Notes: generated by a model not told the origin, from the sequence alone. A stretch of DNA of 6,200 nucleotides from PALSA-894 sp049698215 (GCA_049698215.1 JBAVXH010000217.1:1-6200); one strand, 5' to 3'; shown: positions 1-6,001, numbered from the stretch's first letter. Made by a program: numbers and translations.

Positions 1-32
1 CCCGCTTTCGCGGGGCATGACGAAGCGAGTGG
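1..32 (-). terminator. Hairpin just downstream of the tetra-rhodanese gene, probably part of an intergenic palindromic repeat
   Basis: On the minus strand, beginning 18 bases after the rhodanese stop codon, the sequence reads CCCGC-GAAA-GCGGG (positions 14 to 1): a 5-bp all-GC stem closed by a GNRA tetraloop. The stem may extend past the window edge, because ATGCC precedes it. No T-run is visible within the window, so it could be a Rho-independent-like end, an RNA 3' stabiliser, or simply an intergenic REP-like element. The adjoining CATGACGAAG (16-25) recurs at 6149-6158 next to another hairpin, which favours a dispersed repeat family. The hairpin is seen; its role is inferred. Confidence 0.5.
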
Positions 33-1616
33 CTACTTCATCACCTCAAACTTCGCGCACCCATCGCGCGCGATCCGCGGCAGCAGATCCGTCTCCCACG
101 CGAGATAATCCGCCATCGCCTGCTTCACGCCGTCCGGCCGCTCGTAAGGCTTGAGCCACGCGTCGATCGGCTGGTCGGCCATGCGCGGATCGTCCGCGGT
201 GAGCGGCAATCCGGCGGCGCGCCAGGCGGCGTTGCCGCCGAGGAGCCAGCGCACGGAGAGCGGCGTCCAGGCGCGCGCCTCGTTGACGGCGAGCGAGGCG
301 AGAACGCCATCCTCCGAGGTCAGTACCACGTTGCGCCGCAGCGGCTCACGCTGGATGAATTGCACGAGCCGCGCGCGGATCACGAACCAGCTGCCCGGGA
401 TGTGGCCGCTGAGATAATCGCGGCTGAGCGAGAGATCAATGACGGTCGCCTCGTTGCGTGCGAGCAACCCCGACAAGTCCGAGCATGTGATCGCGGCGTC
501 GCGCGCCGCTTCTCCGAGCACCGGCGCCGGCGGAACGCCCCGCTCCTCGCCCGCCGCAACCAGTACGTACACCTCGCGCCAGCCCATCTGCACGAGCCAC
601 GAGGCCGTCATCACGGCGCGCACCGCCTTGTCGTCGACGAGCACGATGCGTGCATGGAGCGTGCCGGCATACTGGTCCGTCGCCTGCACCAGCTGCCCGC
701 CGGGCGCGGAGATCGCGCCCGCCACATGGCCGGCCGCATACTCCGCCGGGTCGCGCACATCGAACAGATAGGTCGTGCGGCTTGCGTCGGCGCGCAGCTC
801 TGCGAGCGCCGCCTCATCGATGCTGCGGATGTTGAGCTTCTTGGCGACACTTGTCGCCGCCGCCTTCGCCCAGGCGAGCGCGCCATGCGAGACGGACGGC
901 GCGCGGCGCGACTGGCCGCTGTCCGGCGTAAGCCCTGCGAGGCTCCAGCCCATCGTGCCGTTGCGCAGCGCCACCACCTTGTTGGGCACGCCCGCGTTGA
1001 TCAGCGACTGCGCGCCGATGATCGAGCGCGTGCGCCCGGCGCAGTTGACCACCACCAGCGTGTCGGGCTTGGGCGCCATGTCGTGCACGCGCAGCACCAG
1101 CTCGGCGCCCGGCACATTGACCCCGGTCGGGATCGAGACGCGCGAAAATTCGTCGAACGGGCGCGAGTCGAGCACCACCATGTCGGCGCCGGACTGCATC
1201 AGCGCGTTGAGCTCGTCCGCCGAGATGCTCGGCGTGCCGTTCTCGTGCTCGACCAGTTCGCCGAACGCCTTGCTCGGCACGTTGACGCCGGAGAACAGCT
1301 CGTAGCCGGCCGCCTCCCAGGCGGCATTGCCGCCGTCGAGCAGGCTCACATCGGTGTAGCCGGCTTGTCCCAGCACGGCCGCGGCGCGCTCCGCGAGCCC
1401 GTCGGCACCATCGACCAGCACGATCCGCGTCGTGCGGCGCGGAACCAGTCGCGCCATGCGCAGCTCGATCCGGCTTAAGGGCACGGAGCGCGCGAACAAC
1501 AGGTGGTTCTCGGAGAAGACCCGCTCCTCACGCACGTCGAGCAGCGCCAGCTCCTCACCGTCGAGCAGCATCGCGCGCAGCGCGAGCGCGCCGACGCGCC
1601 GCACGTCAGCGGCCAT
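33..1616 (-). CDS. Four-domain rhodanese-like (sulfurtransferase) protein with one Cys active site
   Basis: Predicted cytoplasmic protein of 527 residues with no signal peptide. It contains four rhodanese-type domains, at roughly 8-105, 130-228, 264-355 and 376-470, then a non-rhodanese tail. Only domain 2 has the catalytic loop, CAGRTR with Cys192 after strand VVVN. The equivalent position is Asp69 in domain 1, Asp328 in domain 3 and Ser434 in domain 4, so those three are probably structural or binding units. Domains 1 and 4 both end in GGNAAW plus AAG, a usual rhodanese closing motif. Rhodaneses carry sulfane sulfur on the active Cys as a persulfide; the donor and acceptor here are unknown. 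The ATG at 1616-1614 shares its A with the upstream stop (TGATG), so translation is coupled to the dioxygenase-like gene. The frame stays open to 1850, but that extension lies inside the upstream gene and is rich in Arg/Pro/His, so I reject it. Family certain; substrate unknown. Confidence 0.93.
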   Translation of the reverse strand: MAADVRRVGALALRAMLLDGEELALLDVREERVFSENHLLFARSVPLSRIELRMARLVPRRTTRIVLVDGADGLAERAAAVLGQAGYTDVSLLDGGNAAWEAAGYELFSGVNVPSKAFGELVEHENGTPSISADELNALMQSGADMVVLDSRPFDEFSRVSIPTGVNVPGAELVLRVHDMAPKPDTLVVVNCAGRTRSIIGAQSLINAGVPNKVVALRNGTMGWSLAGLTPDSGQSRRAPSVSHGALAWAKAAATSVAKKLNIRSIDEAALAELRADASRTTYLFDVRDPAEYAAGHVAGAISAPGGQLVQATDQYAGTLHARIVLVDDKAVRAVMTASWLVQMGWREVYVLVAAGEERGVPPAPVLGEAARDAAITCSDLSGLLARNEATVIDLSLSRDYLSGHIPGSWFVIRARLVQFIQREPLRRNVVLTSEDGVLASLAVNEARAWTPLSVRWLLGGNAAWRAAGLPLTADDPRMADQPIDAWLKPYERPDGVKQAMADYLAWETDLLPRIARDGCAKFEVMK

Positions 1617-2152
1617 CAGGTCGCCTGCTGCGGCGTCATCTGGTGCACCTCGCCGGTGGCGAGGTCGAAGCGCACGCGGTTGATCTTGTCGAGGTTGGTG
1701 CCGGTGACGCGGATGAAGCGCGAGCGGTCCGGATAGTCGATCGAGTGGATCGCGCCGTCCTGGTAGATGCCGGCCTGCCCGGGATTGAGGCGATAGCGCT
1801 TCACCTCTTTCAGCTCGGCCTGGGCGCCGCCATTGTCGGTGCGCTCCCATTCGATCATGTCGGTGTGCCTTGTCGCCTGGCCATAGATCGCCCAGGAGGC
1901 GCCGTGATCGTGCGGCGGCGACTTGCGCGCCTTGTCGTTGACATGCGCGAGGACCTGGAAGCCGAGGTCCTTGTCCTCGTAGAGCACCTTCAGCCCGAGC
2001 GGCGCGTCCTCGCCGCAGGTCTGGGCGACGAAGTCCTTGTTCTCGAGCAGCCGCTCGAGATTTTTCCGCACCGTCTCGCGCCCGGCCGGGCCGGAGTCGC
2101 GGCTCAGCGTTGCTTTCACGTCGGCGATGAACTGATCGAGTTCGTAGGCCAT
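1616..2152 (-). CDS. Cupin-fold, cysteine/thiol dioxygenase-like protein
   Basis: Protein of 178 residues, close to the usual 170-200 of thiol dioxygenases. A cupin metal motif HDHGASW supplies His81 and His83, and His136 (in AIHSI) is the likely third iron ligand. The 2-His plus 1-His spacing is close to that of mammalian cysteine dioxygenase (86/88/140). Such enzymes use Fe(II) and O2 to turn a thiol into a sulfinate. The Ser-His-Tyr triad of cysteine and 3-mercaptopropionate dioxygenases, expected about 13-17 residues after the third His, is not present: that stretch reads FIRVTGTNLD. The substrate may therefore differ, or the protein may be another double-stranded beta-helix metalloenzyme. 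The start ATG has a good Shine-Dalgarno GGGAGG (2159-2164) six bases upstream. It lies 55 bp after glmM and overlaps the rhodanese gene by one base, suggesting sulfur metabolism. Fold confident; substrate unknown. Confidence 0.85.
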   Translation of the reverse strand: MAYELDQFIADVKATLSRDSGPAGRETVRKNLERLLENKDFVAQTCGEDAPLGLKVLYEDKDLGFQVLAHVNDKARKSPPHDHGASWAIYGQATRHTDMIEWERTDNGGAQAELKEVKRYRLNPGQAGIYQDGAIHSIDYPDRSRFIRVTGTNLDKINRVRFDLATGEVHQMTPQQAT

Positions 2153-2158
2153 GGGAAG

Positions 2159-2176
2159 CCTCCCTGTTGCGGGGAG
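2159..2176 (-). promoter_or_regulatory. Ribosome binding site of the thiol-dioxygenase-like gene, inside a small hairpin
   Basis: On the minus strand CTCCC (2176-2172) can pair with GGGAG (2164-2160) across a 7-base loop. GGGAGG (2164-2159) is also the Shine-Dalgarno sequence, six bases before the ATG at 2152. The pairing is only 5 bp, but it would hide most of the ribosome binding site. The sequence and pairing are seen; any regulatory effect is inference. It could simply be chance in a G+C-rich leader. Confidence 0.45.
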
Positions 2177-2207
2177 TTTCGCAAAAACCTGCGCGCGACG
2201 AAAGGCC

Positions 2208-3551
2208 TCAGGCCGCCGCCTTGCTCAGCGCATCGACGATGCCGTCGACGATCTCCTCGATGAAGGGCTGGTCCTCGCCCTCGCCCATCACGCGGATCAC
2301 CGGCTCGGTGCCCGACGCGCGCACGATCAGCCGCCCGTGGCCGTCGAGGCGCTCGACCGCGGCCTGGATCACCGACTTCACCTTGGCGTCCTCAAGCGGC
2401 GCGCCGTTGCGGTAGCGCACGTTCTTCATCACCTGCGGCAGCGGGTCGAAGCGGTGGCAAACCTCGGAGACCGGCTTGCCGTGCTTCTTCACCACCGCGA
2501 GCACCTGCAGCGCCGCCACGAAGCCGTCGCCGGTGGTCGCATAGTCCGACATGATGATGTGGCCGGACGGCTCGCCGCCGAGGTTGATGCCGGTCTCGCG
2601 CATGTGCTCCAGCACATAGCGATCGCCGACCGGCGTGCGTGCGACCGAGAGGCCAAGCGATTTCATGTGCCGCTCGAAACCGAGATTGGACATCACGGTC
2701 GCCACCACGGCGGGCTTGGCGAGCCGATGATCCTCGCGCCAGCTTTCCGCCACCGTGGCGAGGAGCTGGTCGCCATCGGTCACGTGCCCCTTCTCGTCGA
2801 CGATCACCACGCGGTCCGCGTCGCCATCGAGTGCGATACCGATGTCGGCGCGCATCTCGCGCACCTTGGTGGCAAGCGCGCCGGGCGCGGTCGAGCCGCA
2901 GTCCTTGTTGATGTTGAAGCCGTCCGGCTCGACGCCGAGCGCGATGACCTCGGCACCGAGTTCCCACAGCGCGGCCGGCGCCACGCGATAGGCGGCGCCG
3001 TTCGCGCAGTCGATCACCACGCGCAGGCCGTCGAATTCCATCGCGCGCGGCAGCGTACGTTTGGCGAACTCGATGTAGCGATCCTGCACGCCGTCGATGC
3101 GCCGGGCGCGGCCGATCTTCTGCGCGCCGGCAAGCCGGCGGCTCAGATCGGAGTCGATCAGCTCCTCGACCTGCTTCTCGATCTCGTCGGAGAGCTTGTA
3201 GCCGTCCGGGCCGAACAGCTTGAGGCCGTTGTCGTCGAACGGATTGTGCGAGGCCGAGATCATCACGCCGAGGTCGGCGCGCATCGAGCGCGTGAGCATC
3301 GCGACGCCGGGCGTCGGAATCGGGCCGGTGAGCAGGACATCCATGCCGACCGAGGTGAAGCCCGCGGTCAGCGCGTACTCGATCATGTAGCCGGAGAGCC
3401 GCGTGTCCTTGCCGATCAGCACGCGATGCCGGTGCTCGCCGGTCTGGAAGATGAGCCCGACCGCCTGCCCGACCTTCAGGGCGAGGTCAGCCGTGATCGC
3501 GCCATTGGCGCGGCCGCGAATGCCGTCGGTTCCGAAGTACTTGCGAGCCAT
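2208..3551 (-). CDS. glmM: Phosphoglucosamine mutase GlmM
   Basis: Cytoplasmic enzyme that interconverts glucosamine-6-phosphate and glucosamine-1-phosphate, the step before GlmU in UDP-N-acetylglucosamine synthesis for peptidoglycan and lipopolysaccharide. The 447-residue protein has the family length and all key motifs: N-terminal KYFGTDGIRG, the phosphoserine loop ISASHNP (Ser101), the Mg-binding DGDADR (242-247), the sugar-binding GEPSGH (326-331, with Glu327 and Ser329) and the phosphate-binding RASGTEP (411-417). I chose the ATG at 3551-3549, giving MARKYFG; a TTG immediately before it is also in frame. The AGGGG of GAGAGGGG sits four bases before the ATG and would be too close to the TTG. 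It is first in a minus-strand run with the dioxygenase-like and rhodanese genes (55-bp gap, no terminator seen between them). In many relatives glmM follows ftsH; here the neighbour upstream is instead a divergent TPR gene. No missing residues seen. Confidence 0.98.
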   Translation of the reverse strand: MARKYFGTDGIRGRANGAITADLALKVGQAVGLIFQTGEHRHRVLIGKDTRLSGYMIEYALTAGFTSVGMDVLLTGPIPTPGVAMLTRSMRADLGVMISASHNPFDDNGLKLFGPDGYKLSDEIEKQVEELIDSDLSRRLAGAQKIGRARRIDGVQDRYIEFAKRTLPRAMEFDGLRVVIDCANGAAYRVAPAALWELGAEVIALGVEPDGFNINKDCGSTAPGALATKVREMRADIGIALDGDADRVVIVDEKGHVTDGDQLLATVAESWREDHRLAKPAVVATVMSNLGFERHMKSLGLSVARTPVGDRYVLEHMRETGINLGGEPSGHIIMSDYATTGDGFVAALQVLAVVKKHGKPVSEVCHRFDPLPQVMKNVRYRNGAPLEDAKVKSVIQAAVERLDGHGRLIVRASGTEPVIRVMGEGEDQPFIEEIVDGIVDALSKAAA

Positions 3552-3586
3552 CAATCCCCTCTCGGCCCACCGGCCCCTTTTTCTCT

Positions 3587-3609
3587 TGGCGCCCCGTGGC
3601 GCAGCGCCA
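3587..3609. promoter_or_regulatory. Possible operator: repeated TGGCGC half-sites in the glmM/TPR divergent region
   Basis: TGGCGC occurs at 3587-3592 and again exactly 10 bp later at 3597-3602. It is followed after one base by its inverse GCGCCA (3604-3609), so 3597-3609 is a perfect 13-bp palindrome (TGGCGC-A-GCGCCA). A further TGGCGC lies at 3684-3689 in the same intergenic region. The palindrome is 46-58 bp before the glmM start, in its promoter or leader. As RNA on the minus strand it could fold as TGGCG-CTG-CGCCA. The repeats are seen; binding by any regulator is inference, and G+C-rich DNA makes such words common. Confidence 0.25.
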
Positions 3610-3622
3610 TAGTAGAGCGAAT

Positions 3623-3685
3623 GCCGCCTAAATGCCCTGAAAATTTGTCAGAGACATTAACGGCCGTTCCCTGGCCGCCTTAATG
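3623..3685. repeat. Pair of 12-bp direct repeats GCCGCCTWAATG, with a 10-bp palindrome between
   Basis: GCCGCCTAAATG at 3623-3634 and GCCGCCTTAATG at 3674-3685 match at 11 of 12 positions, 51 bp apart. Between them lies the perfect palindrome AACGGCCGTT (3659-3668). All of this lies 30-92 bp before the TPR start and 72-134 bp before the glmM start, where divergent promoters must lie. I see no convincing -35/-10 pair in either direction. A regulatory role is only inferred from position. Confidence 0.3.
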
Positions 3686-3714
3686 GCGCCCGCATCGCTG
3701 CGCAAGAGCCCATC

Positions 3715-4761
3715 ATGCCGCGTTTAGCAATTGTTAGCTCCCTCTGCCTGGCGCTCCTCGGCGTCGCGGCGCTACCTGCCCACGCGCAGGAGAACGCCGC
3801 CGTCTGCAAGGATGAGAGTAGCGCGCCGGATACCGCGATCGCGGCCTGCAGCAAGATCATCTCGACGAGCAAGGCCAAGACCAACGATCTCGCCAGCACC
3901 TACTACAACCGCGCCATCGGGTACCGGCAGAAGAACGATCTCGACAACGCGCTGTCGGATTACAGCGACGCCATCAAGATCAATCCGAAGCACGCGCGCG
4001 CGTTCAACAACCGCGGCACGATCTACAAGGAGAAGGGCGACCTCGACCGCGCGATTGCGGATTTTTCCGAGGCGATCCGGCTCGATGCGAAGTTCGCCGC
4101 CGCCTATTTCAATCGCGGCAATGCCTATGACGACAAGGGCGACGGCGAGAAGGCGCTCGCCGACCTCGAGGCCGCGATCAAGCTCGACCCGAAGAACGCG
4201 GCGGCGCTGACGGTGCGCGGCGTCGTCTACCGGCGCAAGGGCGACATCGAGCGGGCGGTCGCCGACTTCACGCAGGCGATCGAGCTCGATCCGGCTTACG
4301 CGATCGCCTATGCGAACCGCGGCGACGCGTTCGAGGAGAAGGGCGAGAGCGAGAAGGCGCTCGCCGACCTCGTGCGCGCGATCAACCTCAATCCCAACTC
4401 GACGCGCGCGCTGGCGGTGCGCGGTTATCTCTATCGCAAGAAAGGCGATCTCGATCGCGCCATCGTCGACTACGGCGAGATCATCCGCATCGATCCGAAG
4501 TCGGACGACGCCCATATGCGCCGCTCGGAGGCGTGGCTCGCCAAGGGCGACCGGCTCACAGCGCTGCGCGATGCCGATGAGGCCGTGAAACTCGACCCCA
4601 ATGCGCCGGTCAACTATGCGGCGCGCGCCGCCGTGATGCGCGCGCTGTCGCGCAACGACGATGCGATCGCGGATCTGCGCAAGGCGCTCACGCTCAATCC
4701 GAGTGAAGCGCGCAAGCGGCAGATCGAGACGGCGCTGAAGGAGCTGGGGGCGGCGCCGTAA
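3715..4761 (+). CDS. Secreted or periplasmic tetratricopeptide-repeat (TPR) protein
   Basis: Protein of 348 residues. Residues 1-24 are a clear Sec signal peptide: Arg3, a hydrophobic core (LAIVSSLCLALLGVAAL), and a PAHA cleavage site before QEN. The mature protein is almost entirely TPR repeats: eight units of exactly 34 residues from about 59 to 330 (59, 93, 127, 161, 195, 229, 263, 297), each ending in a turn of the N/D-P type (only the second has Asp-Ala). A degenerate unit at 25-58 carries Cys31 and Cys45, which could form a disulfide in the periplasm. TPR solenoids bind peptides or assemble complexes, so this is likely a periplasmic scaffold or partner-binding protein; no enzyme motif is visible and the partner is unknown. 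The start ATG has only a weak AAGAG (3704-3708) as ribosome site, but the signal peptide confirms the start. The gene is divergent from glmM and convergent with the next gene. Confidence 0.92.
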   Translation: MPRLAIVSSLCLALLGVAALPAHAQENAAVCKDESSAPDTAIAACSKIISTSKAKTNDLASTYYNRAIGYRQKNDLDNALSDYSDAIKINPKHARAFNNRGTIYKEKGDLDRAIADFSEAIRLDAKFAAAYFNRGNAYDDKGDGEKALADLEAAIKLDPKNAAALTVRGVVYRRKGDIERAVADFTQAIELDPAYAIAYANRGDAFEEKGESEKALADLVRAINLNPNSTRALAVRGYLYRKKGDLDRAIVDYGEIIRIDPKSDDAHMRRSEAWLAKGDRLTALRDADEAVKLDPNAPVNYAARAAVMRALSRNDDAIADLRKALTLNPSEARKRQIETALKELGAAP

Positions 4762-4880
4762 CGGGTAACACCTCTTGGGATTGCGATGTGGCATGCATTG
4801 CTGCGGAGGACGGACTCGCATTTTTGTAACGCTTCGCTCGGCATTGACATCGGTTCTTGGTTCGCCCTGATTCCTGCCGA
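4762..4880. other. Convergent intergenic gap, no gene and no clear terminator
   Basis: This 119-bp stretch separates the 3' ends of the TPR gene and the membrane-protein gene. I see no hairpin with a T-run in either direction and no RNA gene. Open frames crossing it are antisense shadows. Base composition drops within it (for example GCATTTTTGTAA at 4818-4829), so the change from host-like DNA to the lower-G+C segment is probably here. Confidence 0.5.
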
Positions 4881-5948
4881 TCAGGATTTACCGAGTCGAG
4901 CTCGCTCAGTCCTTTTGAGGAATGCAACGACCGATTCGTCCAAATCACCGGACGGCGGCAATGATTCAAGTACAACTGCAGACTGCTCGATTTGATGCGA
5001 TCGAGACCGTTCTATCGCGCGACCCATGAGCTCGCGCAGCTTCCAGGTGATCATTGGAGTATCGGGAAGCCAGTTCACGAACACTCTGGTCCGGAGTTCG
5101 ATTGAGCGGTCCAAGCAAAAGATCACAGCCTCGCCCGGGATGATGTCTTTCGCACCACGCAGCCCGCGGGAGATGAGAGCGTTTCGCGTCTTCTCGAATT
5201 GCTCGCGATCTGAGGCGGATCGCTTCCTTGACCTCTGAGACAACATTCCCAGGATCGATTTTCTTGCCGGCGGGAAAACGAATATTGTCTTCTCCAGCAA
5301 TAAATTATCATTCGAAATCTCTTCTATTTCCCAGATCGTTCCCGGTCGAGCTCCGGGATGCATGATGATGGCGCGGGCGCCTTCCGTTAACGGACGAAAA
5401 TAAGCCTTCCAGCTTGCATCTGAAAATTGAAGTCTGAGTTCATCATCGGAGTCGCCCGGAGCACCTCCGATCACGACAAGTTTGCCGTAATCGCTGAGGT
5501 TGGCTCTGATGGCATCGTCCAATGAGAAATGTTTCGAGAATATGCTCCGATAAAAGGGCACAAGAAGCGCCGCGAGCGCAGCCCTGCGACTGCCAAGGAC
5601 TCTGAAAGAAAGATCCACCTCAAACGGGCGCAGATAGATGATCACATTTCCACGCAAACGAGCTGTGCGGTCTAGATTGCTTTCTGCCTCTTCCTCGGAC
5701 GTTACATCGGGCAGATGGACTCCCTTGCCGTAGATTTCGTCGAGCCGTTTCCCCATAGCCTCCTGAAATCTAACGTCTCCGATCATTTCGCTCGTCAGGT
5801 TACCTTTCAACGGAAGATACGATGCAATCAACAACACGACGATCGCGGTTGCCAAAACAAATATCGGGACTATCAGATCTAGCAGAGGGCCAAGGAGTCC
5901 TGCATAGACCAACACACCCAACATGATAAGCCAAAGTACAGCGCGCAT
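4881..5948 (-). CDS. Uncharacterised membrane-anchored protein with a cytoplasmic alpha/beta domain
   Basis: Protein of 355 residues with no function I can name. Two hydrophobic segments at about 4-20 and 23-45 form a membrane hairpin; Arg2 and Lys48 suggest both ends face the cytoplasm, placing residues 50-355 inside the cell. The core (about 100-227) runs strand NVIIYLRPFEVD, helix, strand KLVVIGGAPG, WKAYFRPL helix, strand ARAIIMHPG, then GTIWEIEEI helix and strand KTIFVFPP. I recall the pattern YLR(S/P)F..D, then IG.PG, W, and WE(L/I) from uncharacterised bacterial membrane proteins. The order is loosely like a TIR fold, with Glu207 or a neighbour where TIR enzymes carry their catalytic Glu; this is inference. 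A basic stretch (RSRKRS, 239-244) follows. The ATG at 5948 is the first after an in-frame TGA five codons upstream; no good Shine-Dalgarno is seen. Codon use is much less G+C-rich than the neighbours, suggesting transfer. The coding call is confident; the function is open. Confidence 0.85.
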   Translation of the reverse strand: MRAVLWLIMLGVLVYAGLLGPLLDLIVPIFVLATAIVVLLIASYLPLKGNLTSEMIGDVRFQEAMGKRLDEIYGKGVHLPDVTSEEEAESNLDRTARLRGNVIIYLRPFEVDLSFRVLGSRRAALAALLVPFYRSIFSKHFSLDDAIRANLSDYGKLVVIGGAPGDSDDELRLQFSDASWKAYFRPLTEGARAIIMHPGARPGTIWEIEEISNDNLLLEKTIFVFPPARKSILGMLSQRSRKRSASDREQFEKTRNALISRGLRGAKDIIPGEAVIFCLDRSIELRTRVFVNWLPDTPMITWKLRELMGRAIERSRSHQIEQSAVVLESLPPSGDLDESVVAFLKRTERARLGKS

Positions 5949-5954
5949 TGGATG

Positions 5955-5976
5955 GGCTCAAAATGAGCCATGAGCC
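5955..5976 (-). promoter_or_regulatory. Palindrome immediately upstream of the membrane-protein start
   Basis: GGCTCA (5955-5960), AAA, TGAGCC (5964-5969) is a perfect 6-bp inverted repeat. The plus-strand word ATGAGCC is repeated at once (5963-5969 and 5970-5976), giving a third half-site. The palindrome ends seven bases before the ATG (5948-5946), where a ribosome binding site would normally lie. It could be an operator for autoregulation or a translation-blocking hairpin. The repeat is seen; its role is inferred. Confidence 0.4.
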
Positions 5977-6001
5977 TACCTTGAGGCCCTCGGCGACTCA
6001 A
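5973..6001 (-). promoter_or_regulatory. Weak candidate promoter for the membrane-protein gene
   Basis: Minus-strand TTGAGT (6001-5996) and TAGGCT (5978-5973) are separated by exactly 17 bases, resembling a sigma-70-type -35/-10 pair with 4/6 and 3/6 matches. Transcription would start just upstream of, or within, the palindrome at 5955-5969. A GACTC (GANTC) site at 5995-5999 overlaps the -35 box. The matches are poor and this is a guess from spacing and position. Confidence 0.2.

Noticed and set aside
360..1478. Plus-strand open frame of 372 codons opposite the rhodanese gene
   Set aside because: Antisense shadow of a well-supported gene, with Arg/His-rich low-complexity translation.
1617..1850. 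Longer N-terminus for the rhodanese protein
   Set aside because: The extra 78 residues lie wholly within the dioxygenase-like gene in another frame and look like shadow sequence; the TGATG junction gives a clean start at 1616.
3552..3554. TTG as the glmM start, one codon earlier
   Set aside because: The Shine-Dalgarno AGGGG would be one base away; the ATG at 3551 gives normal spacing and the usual MARKYFG N-terminus.
3564..3581. GGCC-CACC-GGCC followed by CCTTTTTT on the plus strand, as a terminator
   Set aside because: The stem is only 4 bp and no plus-strand gene ends upstream; the T-run is the complement of the A-rich glmM leader.
2151..3683. Plus-strand open frame of 510 codons opposite glmM
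   Set aside because: It is antisense to a certain gene; its translation is rich in His, Arg and Ala in the way typical of shadow frames in G+C-rich DNA, and it has no recognisable motif.
3772..4821. Minus-strand open frame of 349 codons opposite the TPR gene
   Set aside because: The TPR gene has a signal peptide and exact repeats; the antisense frame merely mirrors its repeat period and codon bias.
4786..4995. Short plus-strand open frame in the convergent gap
   Set aside because: Most of it is antisense to the membrane-protein gene, with no ribosome site and no motif.
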